64,000 nucleotides of DNA from CALGLS01 sp047626155 (lineage in GTDB: Bacteria; Bacteroidota; Bacteroidia; Chitinophagales; Saprospiraceae), in the NCBI GenBank assembly GCA_047626155.1, contig JBLHRR010000006.1:22242-86241 (forward strand), given 5' to 3'. The translations under genes were made by a program, and so were the position numbers. A model generated the notes under the pieces. That model saw only the letters and a list, made by a program, of their open reading frames with translations, was not told the DNA's origin and searched no databases. Within the stretch, counting starts at the first letter, position 1. Every line of letters starts with the position of its first letter. Positions 25,140 through 34,580 of the stretch are shown piece after piece.

Positions 25140-27917
25140 ATGACTTACGATAATTTCACAATAAAAGCCCAAGAGTCTATTCTAAAAGCGCAACAACTCG
25201 CGGAAAGCTATGATCAGCAAACTGTAGATACGCCACACCTTATCCGTGGTATTCTAATGACAGACGAACATGTTCCAAACTTTCTCCTAAAGAAAATGGA
25301 TGTCAGTATTCCGCGTTTGCAAAAGCTGTTGGATGATGCCGTCAAATCCTACCCGAAGGTTTCAGGAGCAGATAAACAATACCTGACTAGTGATGCGAAT
25401 AACGCTTTGAGTCGGGCTAAAAAATTCATGAAGGAATTGCGCGATGAATATATTGCGGTGGAAACCATGTTGCTTGGTATTTTGACTGGAACGGATAGAG
25501 GAGCGATGATGCTCAAGGAGTTAGGGGCTACCGAAAAAGGGATGAAAGCGGCTATTGCGGAACTGCGAAAAGGAAGTACGGTAACGGATAAAAGTTCAGA
25601 AGATACTTATAATGCCTTGTCGAAATATGGAATCAATCTAAACGAAAGAGCGGAAAGCGGAAAGCTCGATCCCATTGTTGGACGTGATGAAGAAATCCGA
25701 CGAGTAATGCATATTCTTTCCAGAAAAAAGAAAAACAATCCTTTATTGATTGGAGAACCGGGGGTTGGAAAAACGGCGATAGTAGAAGGGATTGCCTGGA
25801 GAATTATCAATCAGGATGTTCCTGAGAATTTACGTACAAAAACATTGTTTACACTTGACCTTTCCGGTTTGGTTGCTGGTGCAAAATTCAAAGGAGAATT
25901 TGAAGAGCGACTAAAAGCGATCATTAAAGAGGTAACGGAATCGGATGGAGAGATCATTTTGTTTATTGATGAAATTCATACGCTGGTAGGAGCGGGTGGT
26001 GGTAGTGGCTCTATGGATGCTGCTAATATTTTGAAGCCGGCATTGGCTCGTGGCGAACTGCGAACGATTGGTGCAACTACGCTAGATGAATACCAAAAAT
26101 ATTTTGAAAAAGACAAAGCACTTGTTCGTCGTTTTCAAACCATTCGGGTAGAGGAACCTTCCGTTGAAGATTCCATTTCCATCCTTAGAGGATTGCAGGA
26201 GCGATATGAAGTATACCACAAAATTGAAATTCTGGATGAGGCTTTAATTGCTGCAGCGGAATTGTCGCACCGTTATATTTCTGACCGATACTTACCGGAT
26301 AAAGCGATTGATTTAATTGATGAAGCAGCGGCGCGTTTGCGTTTGGAGCTAGACTCCGTTCCAGATGAAATAGACGAGCAGGATCGAAAAGTTCGCCAAC
26401 TGGAAATCGAACGAGAAGCGATTAAGAGAGAAGGAGATAAGAAAAAACAAAAGCTCATTGGAGAACAAATTGCCAATGCAAAAGAAAACTTAGATGGGCT
26501 CCGAGCAGCCTGGAAATCTGAGAAAGACATCGTAGACACGATTCAGAAAATAAGAAAGGAGATGGAAGATCTCGAAATGCAGGCTGATAAAGCAGAGCGA
26601 GATTCGGACTTCGAATTGGTGGCTAAGATCCGCTACGGAGACGTTAAAGAAAAAGAAGTGATGCTGCGGGTGGCAGAAGAAAAGCTGCATGAGCTACCAG
26701 AGGAAAATCGTTTCACCAACGATCAGGTAAACTCCAATGACATCGCTGAAATCGTAGCGCGTTGGACGGGCATACCGGTTTCTAAAATGATGCAGTCGGA
26801 AAAAGACAAACTGCTTAAGTTGGAAGAGCAAATTCACAAACGTCTTATTGGACAGAATGAAGCGGTGAGCGCGGTGGCAGATGCAGTGCGTAGAAGCCGA
26901 GCTGGCTTGCAAGATGGTAAGCGTCCGATTGGTTCTTTTATTTTTGTGGGGCCAACAGGAGTCGGTAAAACAGAGTTGGCGAAAGCACTTGCAGAAGTAT
27001 TGTTTGATGATGAAAAAGCCATCACCCGACTTGATATGAGTGAATTCATGGAAGCGCATTCTGTTTCTCGTTTGGTGGGAGCGCCTCCGGGATATGTGGG
27101 TTATGATGAAGGTGGACAATTGACGGAAGCGGTTCGGCGAAAGCCTTACTCCATTATTCTCTTGGATGAAATTGAAAAAGCGCATCCGGATACTTTCAAT
27201 ATTCTGTTGCAGGTATTGGACGATGGACATCTGACGGATAATAAGGGGCGGATGGCCAGTTTTAAAAATACGATCATCATCATGACTTCCAACATGGGCG
27301 CGCAAACGATCTTGGAAAATTTTGAAGATCTAGATGCGGTTGGTGAAGAACACCGCGCGGATATTATCGAGACAACGAAGGGGGAGGTGATGGAAGCTTT
27401 GAAAGAAAATATGCGTCCGGAATTCCTGAATCGTATTGATGAGCAGATTATGTTTTTGCCATTGACAAGAGGGGAGATCAAACAAATTTTGAATATCCTC
27501 TTGAAAGGGACGCACAAGATGTTGAAGAAGCAAGATCTTAACCTGGAGATAGATGAGGCGGCTAAAAATCTGATTGCGGAATTGGGTTACGATCCTCAGT
27601 TTGGGGCAAGACCATTGAAGCGTGTACTTCAGCGAGAGTTGATTAACGAATTGTCTAAGGAAGTTTTGTCTGGCGATTTCGGTGCAGGTGATACGATCTA
27701 TGTGAGCTCGGATGGGAAGAAACTGCTTTTTAGTAAGGAACCACATCCTGAAGCAAAGGCAAAGAAAGCTGTTGCAGACAATGGAAAGGCGAAAGCAAAA
27801 GTGGATAAGCCTAAGGCTGCCAAGAAGGAAGAAAAGAAAGATAAGCAATTGGAGGATTTGAAGAAGGCGACGAAGGATGTAGAAGATGCGGTGAAGGATA
27901 TTAAGAAGGAGAAGTAA
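25140..27917 (+). CDS. clpB: ClpB disaggregase with a lysine-rich C-terminal tail
   Basis: This Hsp100 chaperone extracts polypeptides from aggregates together with DnaK. Its order is the N-domain (1-145), AAA-1 with Walker A GEPGVGKT (about 204-211), the coiled-coil middle domain (about 400-530, which marks it as ClpB), AAA-2 with GPTGVGKT (about 604-611), and the C-terminal domain. It has 925 residues against about 860 for most ClpB. The excess is a tail of about 55 residues made almost only of K, A, E and D. A small GAGCTA/AGCTC hairpin lies in the leader; I found no convincing CIRCE site. Confidence 0.93.
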   Translation: MTYDNFTIKAQESILKAQQLAESYDQQTVDTPHLIRGILMTDEHVPNFLLKKMDVSIPRLQKLLDDAVKSYPKVSGADKQYLTSDANNALSRAKKFMKELRDEYIAVETMLLGILTGTDRGAMMLKELGATEKGMKAAIAELRKGSTVTDKSSEDTYNALSKYGINLNERAESGKLDPIVGRDEEIRRVMHILSRKKKNNPLLIGEPGVGKTAIVEGIAWRIINQDVPENLRTKTLFTLDLSGLVAGAKFKGEFEERLKAIIKEVTESDGEIILFIDEIHTLVGAGGGSGSMDAANILKPALARGELRTIGATTLDEYQKYFEKDKALVRRFQTIRVEEPSVEDSISILRGLQERYEVYHKIEILDEALIAAAELSHRYISDRYLPDKAIDLIDEAAARLRLELDSVPDEIDEQDRKVRQLEIEREAIKREGDKKKQKLIGEQIANAKENLDGLRAAWKSEKDIVDTIQKIRKEMEDLEMQADKAERDSDFELVAKIRYGDVKEKEVMLRVAEEKLHELPEENRFTNDQVNSNDIAEIVARWTGIPVSKMMQSEKDKLLKLEEQIHKRLIGQNEAVSAVADAVRRSRAGLQDGKRPIGSFIFVGPTGVGKTELAKALAEVLFDDEKAITRLDMSEFMEAHSVSRLVGAPPGYVGYDEGGQLTEAVRRKPYSIILLDEIEKAHPDTFNILLQVLDDGHLTDNKGRMASFKNTIIIMTSNMGAQTILENFEDLDAVGEEHRADIIETTKGEVMEALKENMRPEFLNRIDEQIMFLPLTRGEIKQILNILLKGTHKMLKKQDLNLEIDEAAKNLIAELGYDPQFGARPLKRVLQRELINELSKEVLSGDFGAGDTIYVSSDGKKLLFSKEPHPEAKAKKAVADNGKAKAKVDKPKAAKKEEKKDKQLEDLKKATKDVEDAVKDIKKEK

Positions 27918-27944
27918 TTCGACTGATTAAGTTTAAAAAATAAG

Positions 27945-27986
27945 CAAGCCTCGCTGATTGATTCGGTGGGGCTTGTTTTGTTTTTA
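27945..27986 (+). terminator. Terminator after clpB
   Basis: CAAGCC and the following bases pair with GGCTTG (ending 27975) through an imperfect stem of about 13 bases. The stem is followed by TTTTGTTTTTATT. It lies 28 bases after the clpB stop codon. Confidence 0.6.
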
Positions 27987-28047
27987 TTGAAAATATCTTC
28001 TTTATTGAGTATCTTGTTGAAAGACAAATAAAAAATAGATTAGGATA

Positions 28048-28430
28048 ATGAAATATTCAATCTATCTCGGAAATTATAAACTAGGTACTACAAAATTGGA
28101 AAAGCAGATGGTCCAATGGGACTCGTCTTTGGGGTTGTCTCATTTACAGAACCAAATGTAGGATATGATTTTATTAAGAAATATTATGAATCCAATGGTA
28201 TTGAGCTAGTAGATGATGATCCAGATAATAAGTTTATTTCAACCAGGGCTACTTAAAATTTAATTGCTAAAAACGAACGAGGCATTACAATTGAAAGGGT
28301 TGGAAATCAAATTAGTGGAATGGATAGAGAGGAATTCGAAATTTCATTAGAAGGTATCCCATACCCATTTTATGAAGAATAATTTCCACATCATGTTAAA
28401 GCATATAATGAAATGTTTAACAAAGAGTAA
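28048..28430 (+). pseudogene. Decayed gene: one frameshift and two nonsense codons
   Basis: An ATG at 28048 opens MKYSIYLGNYKLGTTKLEK. Continuing in the +1 frame gives ADGPMGLVFGVVSF, then GIELVDDDPDNKFISTRAT, a TAA, GITIERVGNQISGMDREEFE and GIPYPFYEE. A second TAA is followed by FPHHVKAYNEMFNKE and the true stop. One missing A in an A-run near the K-E-K codons and two point mutations to TAA explain everything. The pieces read as one small protein of about 127 residues. I do not recognise the family, but the GIPYPFYEE segment looks strongly conserved. Confidence 0.75.
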
Positions 28431-28448
28431 AAACTGAAACTGAAATAT

Positions 28449-29315
28449 CTACTCCTTCTTCAAAAAAGTCCCACTCACCACCGGCTCCACGCCATCACCT
28501 CCAGTCTCCATATTAAACACCTTCCGGTACACCTCATACACCTCCGGCATCACCATCTTAAACTGTTCTCCAAAAACAAAAAAGTGGCAAATACTCACCG
28601 GCAGAATATCAATGTCAGGACGATTGATGTGCTTGAAAATATGTTCTTTGCTCCAACTACTGATCTCTTCCAACTTCTCCCAATCACTTTCTTCTAGTTT
28701 CGTAAAAATATTGTTAGGATACATGTGTAGATACGCTCGTATGTATTCATGCAAGCCAATATTATAATGTTTCTTCGGATTGAAAGTGCCTGGTACTAAT
28801 TGTTCAATGGCAAAAAGCAAAACTTTATCTTCTACAAAAATCTCCGAGGTATGAAAATTCGTAGGATACTGCGGCGAAGGAAACGGTCGAGGATAAATGA
28901 TGACGTTTTCAAAAGCAGAAAGCAAAAAATCCTTTTGTCCGAAAGTCAGTTGGACGATATTGGCGGCCACAATAGCTTGCAAATCCGGCGGGACCGACTC
29001 CATTTTTTGCGGCATAAATTCATTCGCCATCATATAAAGGACCACCCGATCGCGGAAACGTTTTTGTTCCGATTCAGAAAGGCCTCGATAAAAAGGATGT
29101 TGCTTCGTCAGAATCATTCGCAACTTAGGTTTTAGCTCAGGCGTATTTCGACTGGCCCACCAAAAATCAATCTGCGGACTGAAAACAAAGAGCATAGCCA
29201 TGACCAGTACACAGGGGATCATATATGGTGCCCAGTCCGTATCGTACTCCCAAGTGAGGTAAAGTATAATGAAAGTGATTATGACAAAAGGAGCAGCGAG
29301 AATTCTTGATAGCAT
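28449..29315 (-). CDS. MtfA-like (peptidase M90) protein with degenerate zinc motif
   Basis: This 288-residue protein has two N-terminal membrane helices (about 5-20 and 28-46). The rest follows the MtfA/zinc-dependent peptidase plan: a LTKQHPFYRGLSESEQKRFRDRV helix, IVAANIVQLTFGQ, a YNIGLHEYIRAYLHMYP helix at the metal site, and FFVFGEQFK where MtfA has its third ligand (ASExFF). The HExxH motif reads HEYIR, so the second histidine is missing. It may be a non-peptidase homologue. Membrane anchoring also differs from soluble MtfA. Confidence 0.65.
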   Translation of the reverse strand: MLSRILAAPFVIITFIILYLTWEYDTDWAPYMIPCVLVMAMLFVFSPQIDFWWASRNTPELKPKLRMILTKQHPFYRGLSESEQKRFRDRVVLYMMANEFMPQKMESVPPDLQAIVAANIVQLTFGQKDFLLSAFENVIIYPRPFPSPQYPTNFHTSEIFVEDKVLLFAIEQLVPGTFNPKKHYNIGLHEYIRAYLHMYPNNIFTKLEESDWEKLEEISSWSKEHIFKHINRPDIDILPVSICHFFVFGEQFKMVMPEVYEVYRKVFNMETGGDGVEPVVSGTFLKKE

Positions 29316-29473
29316 ATTATCTTTTCGTTATTACTTAAATGAACGATATACGCTAAAGTCACAATAATCACATCATTATCCAAATCTTTGACGAAAGGTT
29401 CTAAACCTTTGGAGGAAAGGCTTCGTCGAAAATCTGTATATTAGCTTTTTAAGTATAGTGTTTATTCTGTCCG

Positions 29474-29553
29474 GCGGCTCAACAGATTCTAAATATAGGC
29501 AGGGTTGTCTGGAAACCGGATACCGTTTATCGGCAATCGAATCTGTCAGCCGC
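29474..29553. repeat. Two-lobed palindromic element
   Basis: The outer stem pairs GCGGCTCAACAGATTC (29474-29489) with GAATCTGTCAGCCGC (29539-29553), with one bulge. Inside, AAACCGG and CCGTTT form a second short hairpin. A smaller inverted repeat with an AAAGGTT/AACCTTT core lies just upstream (about 29383-29437). The element sits in the divergent gap before the patatin gene. Confidence 0.6.
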
Positions 29554-29594
29554 AGCCATGATAAATCCAACTGAAGCATAAATAACTCTTGAAT

Positions 29595-32225
29595 ATGGCC
29601 AACAAATACAAATTACTAAACAGCGAGGAAGTCATTCGCCGAGAAGATGAGGAATTGATCAAACGCCGCAAAGCCGTTCATGGTGAAGACCTCGACCAAA
29701 AAGGCTTGGACGAAACCCGTTTTGGAATTGCCCTCTCGGGCGGCGGCATCCGCTCCGCTACCATCAATCTTGGAATTTTAAAAACGCTGAATAAATTTGG
29801 GATCTTGAAAAGGGCGGATTACCTCTCTACTGTTTCGGGAGGCGGTTATACGGGGGCTTACGTGCAGGCAATGTTACGAGAGAAAGGAGATTACGAAGAG
29901 CTCTTCAAGGATAAGGACATTGACTACCTGCGTTCCAGAGGCGCTTACATGATACCGGGTACGGGTTTTTTGAAGACTTGGAATACCATTATGTTGACTA
30001 TTGGTTTTTTGATTAGCCTCGCCATGAGTTGGTTGAGCCCAGCGCTTGTTGCAGCTTTGATTTATATGATCTCCGTTTTTGTTAGTAAGCTTTTTAGGTT
30101 GAACATATTGTCTGGTTTTCGAGAATTTATTTCCAGTATTAATGAAAGCCTCTTAAATTTCAGCGTCTATAATCCCTTTCCGCAACTTGATGTTTTGGAG
30201 ATAGGGATGTATGCAGTCTTAGTACTTTTCTTTGCACATACCCTCACGAATCTGATCCTAAACTATCACGTTAGTATTTCTAGAAGCTTTAATCATGTGG
30301 AGACAGCCATTGTTTCCACCGCACTGATTGTATTGTGCGTATTTAAATTAACCAATCTAAATCAACCAGCCGCTGATGGGGCTAGCCATAACTTAATTGA
30401 TAATCCAGGTTACATTTTGGTTGCTATGCTATTGGTCTTGTTGGGCTTTTTCACCAATCCAAATGCGCTGAGCTTTCATCGCTTTTATAGAAATCAATTA
30501 GCCGACGCCTTTTTGCATCACTCCGGAGATTATAAAAATGCGAAGCTGAAAGACCTTTGGGATGTAACCAAAGCGAATACTCTTTTGGCGCCTTATCTGC
30601 TCATTAATACTTGTCTGAATCTACAATCTACGAGTGATCCAAAATTTAAAGGAGCTAAAGCCAATGATTATTTTTTATTATCTCCGCTCTTTTGTGGGTC
30701 AAAATTAACGAAGTATGTCTCTACCAAAGACACGCCGGATTATCAGGATATCACCCTCCCCGCTGCGACTACCGTGAGCGCCGCTGCTGTGAACCCGGGC
30801 ATGGGTATGTACTCCAATAAATTGCTTAGTATCATCATGACGGTCTTCAATGCTCGTCTTGGTTTTTGGATTCTAAATCCTACAAAGCTCAATAAATCAG
30901 GTATCGTCTGGTGGCCGTTATATTTCTTTTATGAATTGTTTTCTAAAATAGGAACAGACAACAGAATGCTTAATATCTCCGATGGAGGGCATATTGAAAA
31001 CCTGGGCGTGTACGAATTGTTACGTCGGAAGTGTAGATTGATTCTGGCAGTAGATGCTGGAGCAGATCCTGGTTATGGTTTTTCTGATTTGGAAAATTTA
31101 ACAATACGTGTACGTAATGAGTTGGGACTCGAAATTACTTTTCCTTACGGAGAAACTCCAGAGGATGTCATTCGCCCAAAACCTTCTCATGGGTATTCTG
31201 AAAAACGATATTGCATTGCCAAAGTCCATCAGCTTTGGGAGGAAGTGGTTCCAGAAGATGAAGCAGGTAAGCCCATCCTGGACAAAAGCGGTAAACCTAT
31301 TGAAGTCTTAATTAATTATAAAAGTGTTCGGGATGCATTGACAAGGCTAACGCCAGAAGAGAACCTTCATCTGAAGCACGTTCTCGACGTGCTTCAGATT
31401 TCTGACTATATAGACGATGTACTTTCTACCGTAAAAAGCCAAAGGGAAATTGATGAACTGTACGATGAATATGGGCTAGAGGATAACGTTCGTTACGTTT
31501 TTCAAACCTTACTGCAAGTCTTTCAAGAAGTAAAACAAGTACTGGAGATCAGGCTAGAACATAAGTTAGATAACCATGCGGAAGAGCGACGGGTACTTCG
31601 GAAAATCATAGAAGTGATTGACGAAAAAGCGAAGAAGTTATTTGTGGTTAGTACCCTAGTGTATATCAAGTCCTCTGTAGTGGCACCGCAGAGAAAGTTA
31701 CAATTGTCTGATAAAAGTAGTTTAGAATATCAGACTTATAAATATAAAGTATACCACCCTTCCTTTCCTCATGAGCCAACCTCAGATCAGTTTTTTGACG
31801 AGGTGCAATGGGAATCTTATTATCGGGTAGGGCAGTACATTGGCGCGGATGTGCTCGGTGTCAGAAACTTAATGAGATACTTTAAAGATAAAAAAGAGGC
31901 TCCTCAATTTAATGTAGATCAATTGCTCTGGCTATTTGATGAAAAGATCGACATCTTTCAAACGGTGGTGCCAGTAGAAGAAACGGCTACGGTGATTTTT
32001 GATGAACCAGAGGTATTAAGAAGTAGAGGTATGAATGAACCGGAGCCAGAAGAGGAAGCAACTGCAAGTGAGCCGGCTGAAGAAATGGCTGGTGAAGACG
32101 CGGCAGGCGGAGGACCTCCATCTCCTTCTGCAACTCTAGAAACAGAAGTTGATGACCCGGAATTTGATCAGATACCTGTGAGTAGTAAGATTGTTGTTGG
32201 GGGGGAGGATGAGTATTCGATGTAG
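29595..32225 (+). CDS. Patatin-like phospholipase with internal membrane helices
   Basis: I prefer the ATG at 29595 over the TTG two codons upstream. The protein has about 876 residues. The N-terminal GIALSGGGIRSAT supplies the oxyanion loop and STVSGGGYTG the nucleophile serine (about residue 81). The Asp of the Ser-Asp dyad is in SDGGHIENLGVYEL near residue 460. About four to five hydrophobic segments between residues 125 and 295 insert between the two catalytic parts. The tail is acidic and low-complexity. The family hydrolyses lipid acyl chains; this long membrane-embedded type is found in varied bacteria and its substrate is unknown. Confidence 0.85.
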   Translation: MANKYKLLNSEEVIRREDEELIKRRKAVHGEDLDQKGLDETRFGIALSGGGIRSATINLGILKTLNKFGILKRADYLSTVSGGGYTGAYVQAMLREKGDYEELFKDKDIDYLRSRGAYMIPGTGFLKTWNTIMLTIGFLISLAMSWLSPALVAALIYMISVFVSKLFRLNILSGFREFISSINESLLNFSVYNPFPQLDVLEIGMYAVLVLFFAHTLTNLILNYHVSISRSFNHVETAIVSTALIVLCVFKLTNLNQPAADGASHNLIDNPGYILVAMLLVLLGFFTNPNALSFHRFYRNQLADAFLHHSGDYKNAKLKDLWDVTKANTLLAPYLLINTCLNLQSTSDPKFKGAKANDYFLLSPLFCGSKLTKYVSTKDTPDYQDITLPAATTVSAAAVNPGMGMYSNKLLSIIMTVFNARLGFWILNPTKLNKSGIVWWPLYFFYELFSKIGTDNRMLNISDGGHIENLGVYELLRRKCRLILAVDAGADPGYGFSDLENLTIRVRNELGLEITFPYGETPEDVIRPKPSHGYSEKRYCIAKVHQLWEEVVPEDEAGKPILDKSGKPIEVLINYKSVRDALTRLTPEENLHLKHVLDVLQISDYIDDVLSTVKSQREIDELYDEYGLEDNVRYVFQTLLQVFQEVKQVLEIRLEHKLDNHAEERRVLRKIIEVIDEKAKKLFVVSTLVYIKSSVVAPQRKLQLSDKSSLEYQTYKYKVYHPSFPHEPTSDQFFDEVQWESYYRVGQYIGADVLGVRNLMRYFKDKKEAPQFNVDQLLWLFDEKIDIFQTVVPVEETATVIFDEPEVLRSRGMNEPEPEEEATASEPAEEMAGEDAAGGGPPSPSATLETEVDDPEFDQIPVSSKIVVGGEDEYSM

Positions 32226-32280
32226 ATGGAGAATCAAAATTTAAATGGAAATCAAAAATGCCCTTAGTACGCTAAGTATT

Positions 32281-32346
32281 AGAGGTTATTCGGTTTCGGG
32301 TCTTCGGTTTCCGGCCGACCGTACCATTCTATTTGGAATAACCTCT
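32281..32346. repeat. Inverted repeat downstream of the patatin gene
   Basis: AGAGGTTATTC (32281-32291) pairs perfectly with GAATAACCTCT (32336-32346), extendable by about three bases. The loop contains two near-copies of CGGTTTCSGG and a GGCCG inner palindrome. It stands 8 bases before the 117-base repeat, so two elements lie side by side in this 356-base gap. Confidence 0.6.
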
Positions 32347-32354
32347 ATTACCCA

Positions 32355-32471
32355 AAAAATAATTTCCCGATTTCTTTGTTGGAAACGATTATATAAAATC
32401 ACTCTCCCTTTGGTCATTTTGATTTACATAATCGTTTCCAAATCGGGATTTAATTTTTCGTTGTCACTAAG
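32355..32471 (+). repeat. 117-base palindromic repeat, intergenic copy
   Basis: The stem is CCCGATTT (32366-32373) with AAATCGGG (32440-32447), and GGAAACGATTAT (32381-32392) with ATAATCGTTTCC (32428-32439), all perfect, with a 7-base bulge on the left. The loop carries CACTCTCCCTT. The whole 117 bases match 63441-63557 with about eight substitutions and two compensating one-base indels (about 91%). Here every frame corresponding to the coding copy is closed, so it is non-coding. Confidence 0.85.
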
Positions 32472-32581
32472 ACCCAGGAAAGGGAAAGTGTTTTGTATTT
32501 TTTTTGTGAAAAATTGATGCTCTTTGCGTCCTTTGTGGTTTTATTATACGAAATGCGGAACGCATAATTAGTTCGTGGGAG

Positions 32582-34093
32582 TTAAAACACCCCCGCCCCA
32601 ATCTCAATCACAAAACCACTATTCTCAAAAGACCCAAAACCCACATTCTTCCAACCCATCCGAATACCCCAGAAATCAGTACCAAGATGTCGTAGAAAAC
32701 GGAGCGGCGTTTGAGAAATATTCAAACGTATCTTAATCCCAGCTTCAGAAACAAATGAAAACTTATAAATGGTCTTTGTCGGATCGACTTCTCTGTCAAA
32801 AACTTCATAGCCTAATCCTAAATAGGTATCCACCCATTTTGAGGCTGAACTAGAATAGGTAATCTGATGGCCCAATAATTTTTCAAATTCAATACTGTTG
32901 TTATCAATCACTGAGTTCAAATCGCCTAGATAAAATTTATTGTATAGCCAGCCGCCCGTCTTAGGCGCCTCCACGTTCTTGAAGAAAAATAGCGGAAAGG
33001 CGAAACTCAACCGATGAGCATCATCCCAGCGGTAAGCCAAACTGAGCGAGCTGTAGGACTTCTCGTCTTTGATCCATTGCTTTACACTCGCTCCTCCAGA
33101 GCCGGATACCTTTCGAATCCTTGGCCATTGATGTGGTTTCTTTGTTTTCATAACACGATCCAAACCCTTTACAATCTTCCCTTCTTCTTTTAGCTTTTTA
33201 TAATCGGGGTAAGGCCTTAGTTCATATTGAGAACCTTCGATAAAGGAACCAAACTTCCGTTGGAAACTTTCATAATGAGGACTTCCTTTCGGCAGTGGAG
33301 GGAAAACAATAGAACGTTTATTTCTTGATTTGGCCATCCAAGCTTGGAAGCCTCCCGACACCAAACGCCCGGAGGTAATGATGTCGCGAATTCCCCAAGC
33401 ATCATTGATGCGTTCCGTAACATCGTAGGTAGGGGTGTAAATTCCATCGGCATTCTTATCTGTGCAGGAGGCGTGTTTTCCTTCTTCTATTAAAATGGAT
33501 AAAGGGAAAAAAGTTTGTGCATCTACATCAAAAGCATTGTAGTACCATTGGTTGCCGTGCGCTCGTGCAGTTACTTTCTTGGCTGTGATGGCGTAGCTAT
33601 ACTCCGGACAGAAGGTTACTTCTTCTATTCGTAATTGAATTGTTATAGACTCTATGTCATGGTCGTGAGCAGTAGGTCCTGTTTCTTTAGCAAAATAATA
33701 ATAGAAGTCGAGATCAATGGCTTTAACATGTGAAAGGTCGAGGAGTTTCAATCGGGCGTCAAGACTTTCGTTATGAAGTACGGCGAGTTCTTTATCTATA
33801 CCATATACATTTCTTAGTTTGTAATAAACAACGGGCGTTTTTTCTGCCTCATCAAAAGGAAAAGCATTCGGTAATTGTTTGTTCCCCTTTTCATCATATA
33901 GTAAAATTTCATCTGGTGAAAACCACAAGATAGGCGCAGCAAAAGAAGCCAGTTTCTCAAAGCTAATATGATTGTCTGTTCCTTTCCAAATAATACCAGG
34001 TGTATCAATCAGGCATTGCGCTGAAGCAAAACAAGAGATAAAAAGAAAGAGGAAAAGGGATATAAATCTGTTCACAGTTTTTTCTTTTGACAT
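32582..34093 (-). CDS. Secreted protein of unrecognised family, weakly Vps62/DUF946-like
   Basis: This 503-residue protein has a signal peptide (residues about 5-25, ending FASA-Q). The first 290 residues include APILWFSPDEILLY, a TAHDHDIESITIQLR segment and a GKHASCTDKNADGIYTPTYD segment. These recall the DHExD and GxHA features of Vps62-like proteins, but the match is weak. The last 170 residues alternate polar and aromatic residues (SSLSLAYRWDDAHRLSFAF, FGSFENSGFVIEIGAGVF) and may form a beta-barrel ending in F. Function unknown. Confidence 0.6.
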   Translation of the reverse strand: MSKEKTVNRFISLFLFLFISCFASAQCLIDTPGIIWKGTDNHISFEKLASFAAPILWFSPDEILLYDEKGNKQLPNAFPFDEAEKTPVVYYKLRNVYGIDKELAVLHNESLDARLKLLDLSHVKAIDLDFYYYFAKETGPTAHDHDIESITIQLRIEEVTFCPEYSYAITAKKVTARAHGNQWYYNAFDVDAQTFFPLSILIEEGKHASCTDKNADGIYTPTYDVTERINDAWGIRDIITSGRLVSGGFQAWMAKSRNKRSIVFPPLPKGSPHYESFQRKFGSFIEGSQYELRPYPDYKKLKEEGKIVKGLDRVMKTKKPHQWPRIRKVSGSGGASVKQWIKDEKSYSSLSLAYRWDDAHRLSFAFPLFFFKNVEAPKTGGWLYNKFYLGDLNSVIDNNSIEFEKLLGHQITYSSSASKWVDTYLGLGYEVFDREVDPTKTIYKFSFVSEAGIKIRLNISQTPLRFLRHLGTDFWGIRMGWKNVGFGSFENSGFVIEIGAGVF

Positions 34094-34533
34094 ATGCTTG
34101 AAGCCACATTCATTGAAGCTCTCCTAGACATAACGGGGAAAAAATGGAGAAGTTGGGGGCTGTTTTAAAATCTTGTACGGTTGCCGTTTTTCGCTTCAGC
34201 TGGTTCTGCTCACTCTACGGCCTCTGCGTGATTATTAATTTTCGATAGGGGTAAGCTTACCTTTTAGGCGAAGAGCGCCTTCTCCCCTGTTTAGCGTATT
34301 TACTCAGGCAGCGCGCGCAGAGGCCGCAGAGCTAACGCGCTTAAACTTATAACTTAATAAACAGTATAGCGGTCCATGAAATGGGTAAGATATGGAGTGC
34401 TAAGGCCAAGAACCCTTAGTTTATTTGAATATATAATTTTATTTGAAAAAATATTAGTGGATTTTTTTAAGTATCAATGTATTGATTATCAATACATTAA
34501 GGAGCTAAAAACACTAAAGTACTGGTTGTGATT
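34094..34533. other. Intergenic region with a long palindrome
   Basis: No coding sequence is visible between the start of the leftward secreted-protein gene and the PadR operator. The main content is the palindrome at 34213-34331; the 200 bases after it are AT-rich. Confidence 0.5.
34213..34331. repeat. Long palindrome with CGCAGAGGCC arms and inner hairpin
   Basis: CTCTACGGCCTCTGCG (34213-34228) pairs with CGCAGAGGCCGCAGAG (34316-34331) with one mismatch. Between them lie TAAGCTTA and a second hairpin (AGGCG-AAGA-GCGCCT, about 34266-34280). The arm sequence is shared with the palindrome at 48843-48925. Arms built from CTCTGYG-type units are widespread intergenic repeats in Bacteroidota. Confidence 0.6.
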
Positions 34534-34558
34534 TAGTACTATGTGTTGCATAGTACTA
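34534..34558. promoter_or_regulatory. Probable PadR operator
   Basis: TAGTACTATG-TGTTG-CATAGTACTA is a perfect 10-base inverted repeat with a 5-base spacer. It covers the TTG (-33) element of the padR promoter. PadR-family repressors bind such dyads and usually repress their own gene, so autoregulation is the natural reading. Confidence 0.65.
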
Positions 34559-34576
34559 TATTTTGTATTACTTTTG
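34546..34576 (+). promoter_or_regulatory. Bacteroidota-type promoter of padR
   Basis: TTG (34546-34548), a 20-base spacer, then TACTTTTG (34569-34576) fits the -33/-7 consensus (TTG, TAnnTTTG) of the Bacteroidota housekeeping sigma factor. Transcription would begin near 34581-34583, at the first ATG of the gene. Confidence 0.65.
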
Positions 34577-34580
34577 CATT

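Noticed and set aside
27330..27848. Long minus-strand frames inside clpB
   Set aside because: Shadows of a strongly conserved ClpB reading frame; their protein sequences are low-complexity and fold-less.
32245..32517. A 90-codon plus-strand frame after the patatin gene
   Set aside because: It is made almost wholly of the two palindromic repeats in that gap and has no signal, domain or ribosome site; treated as non-coding.
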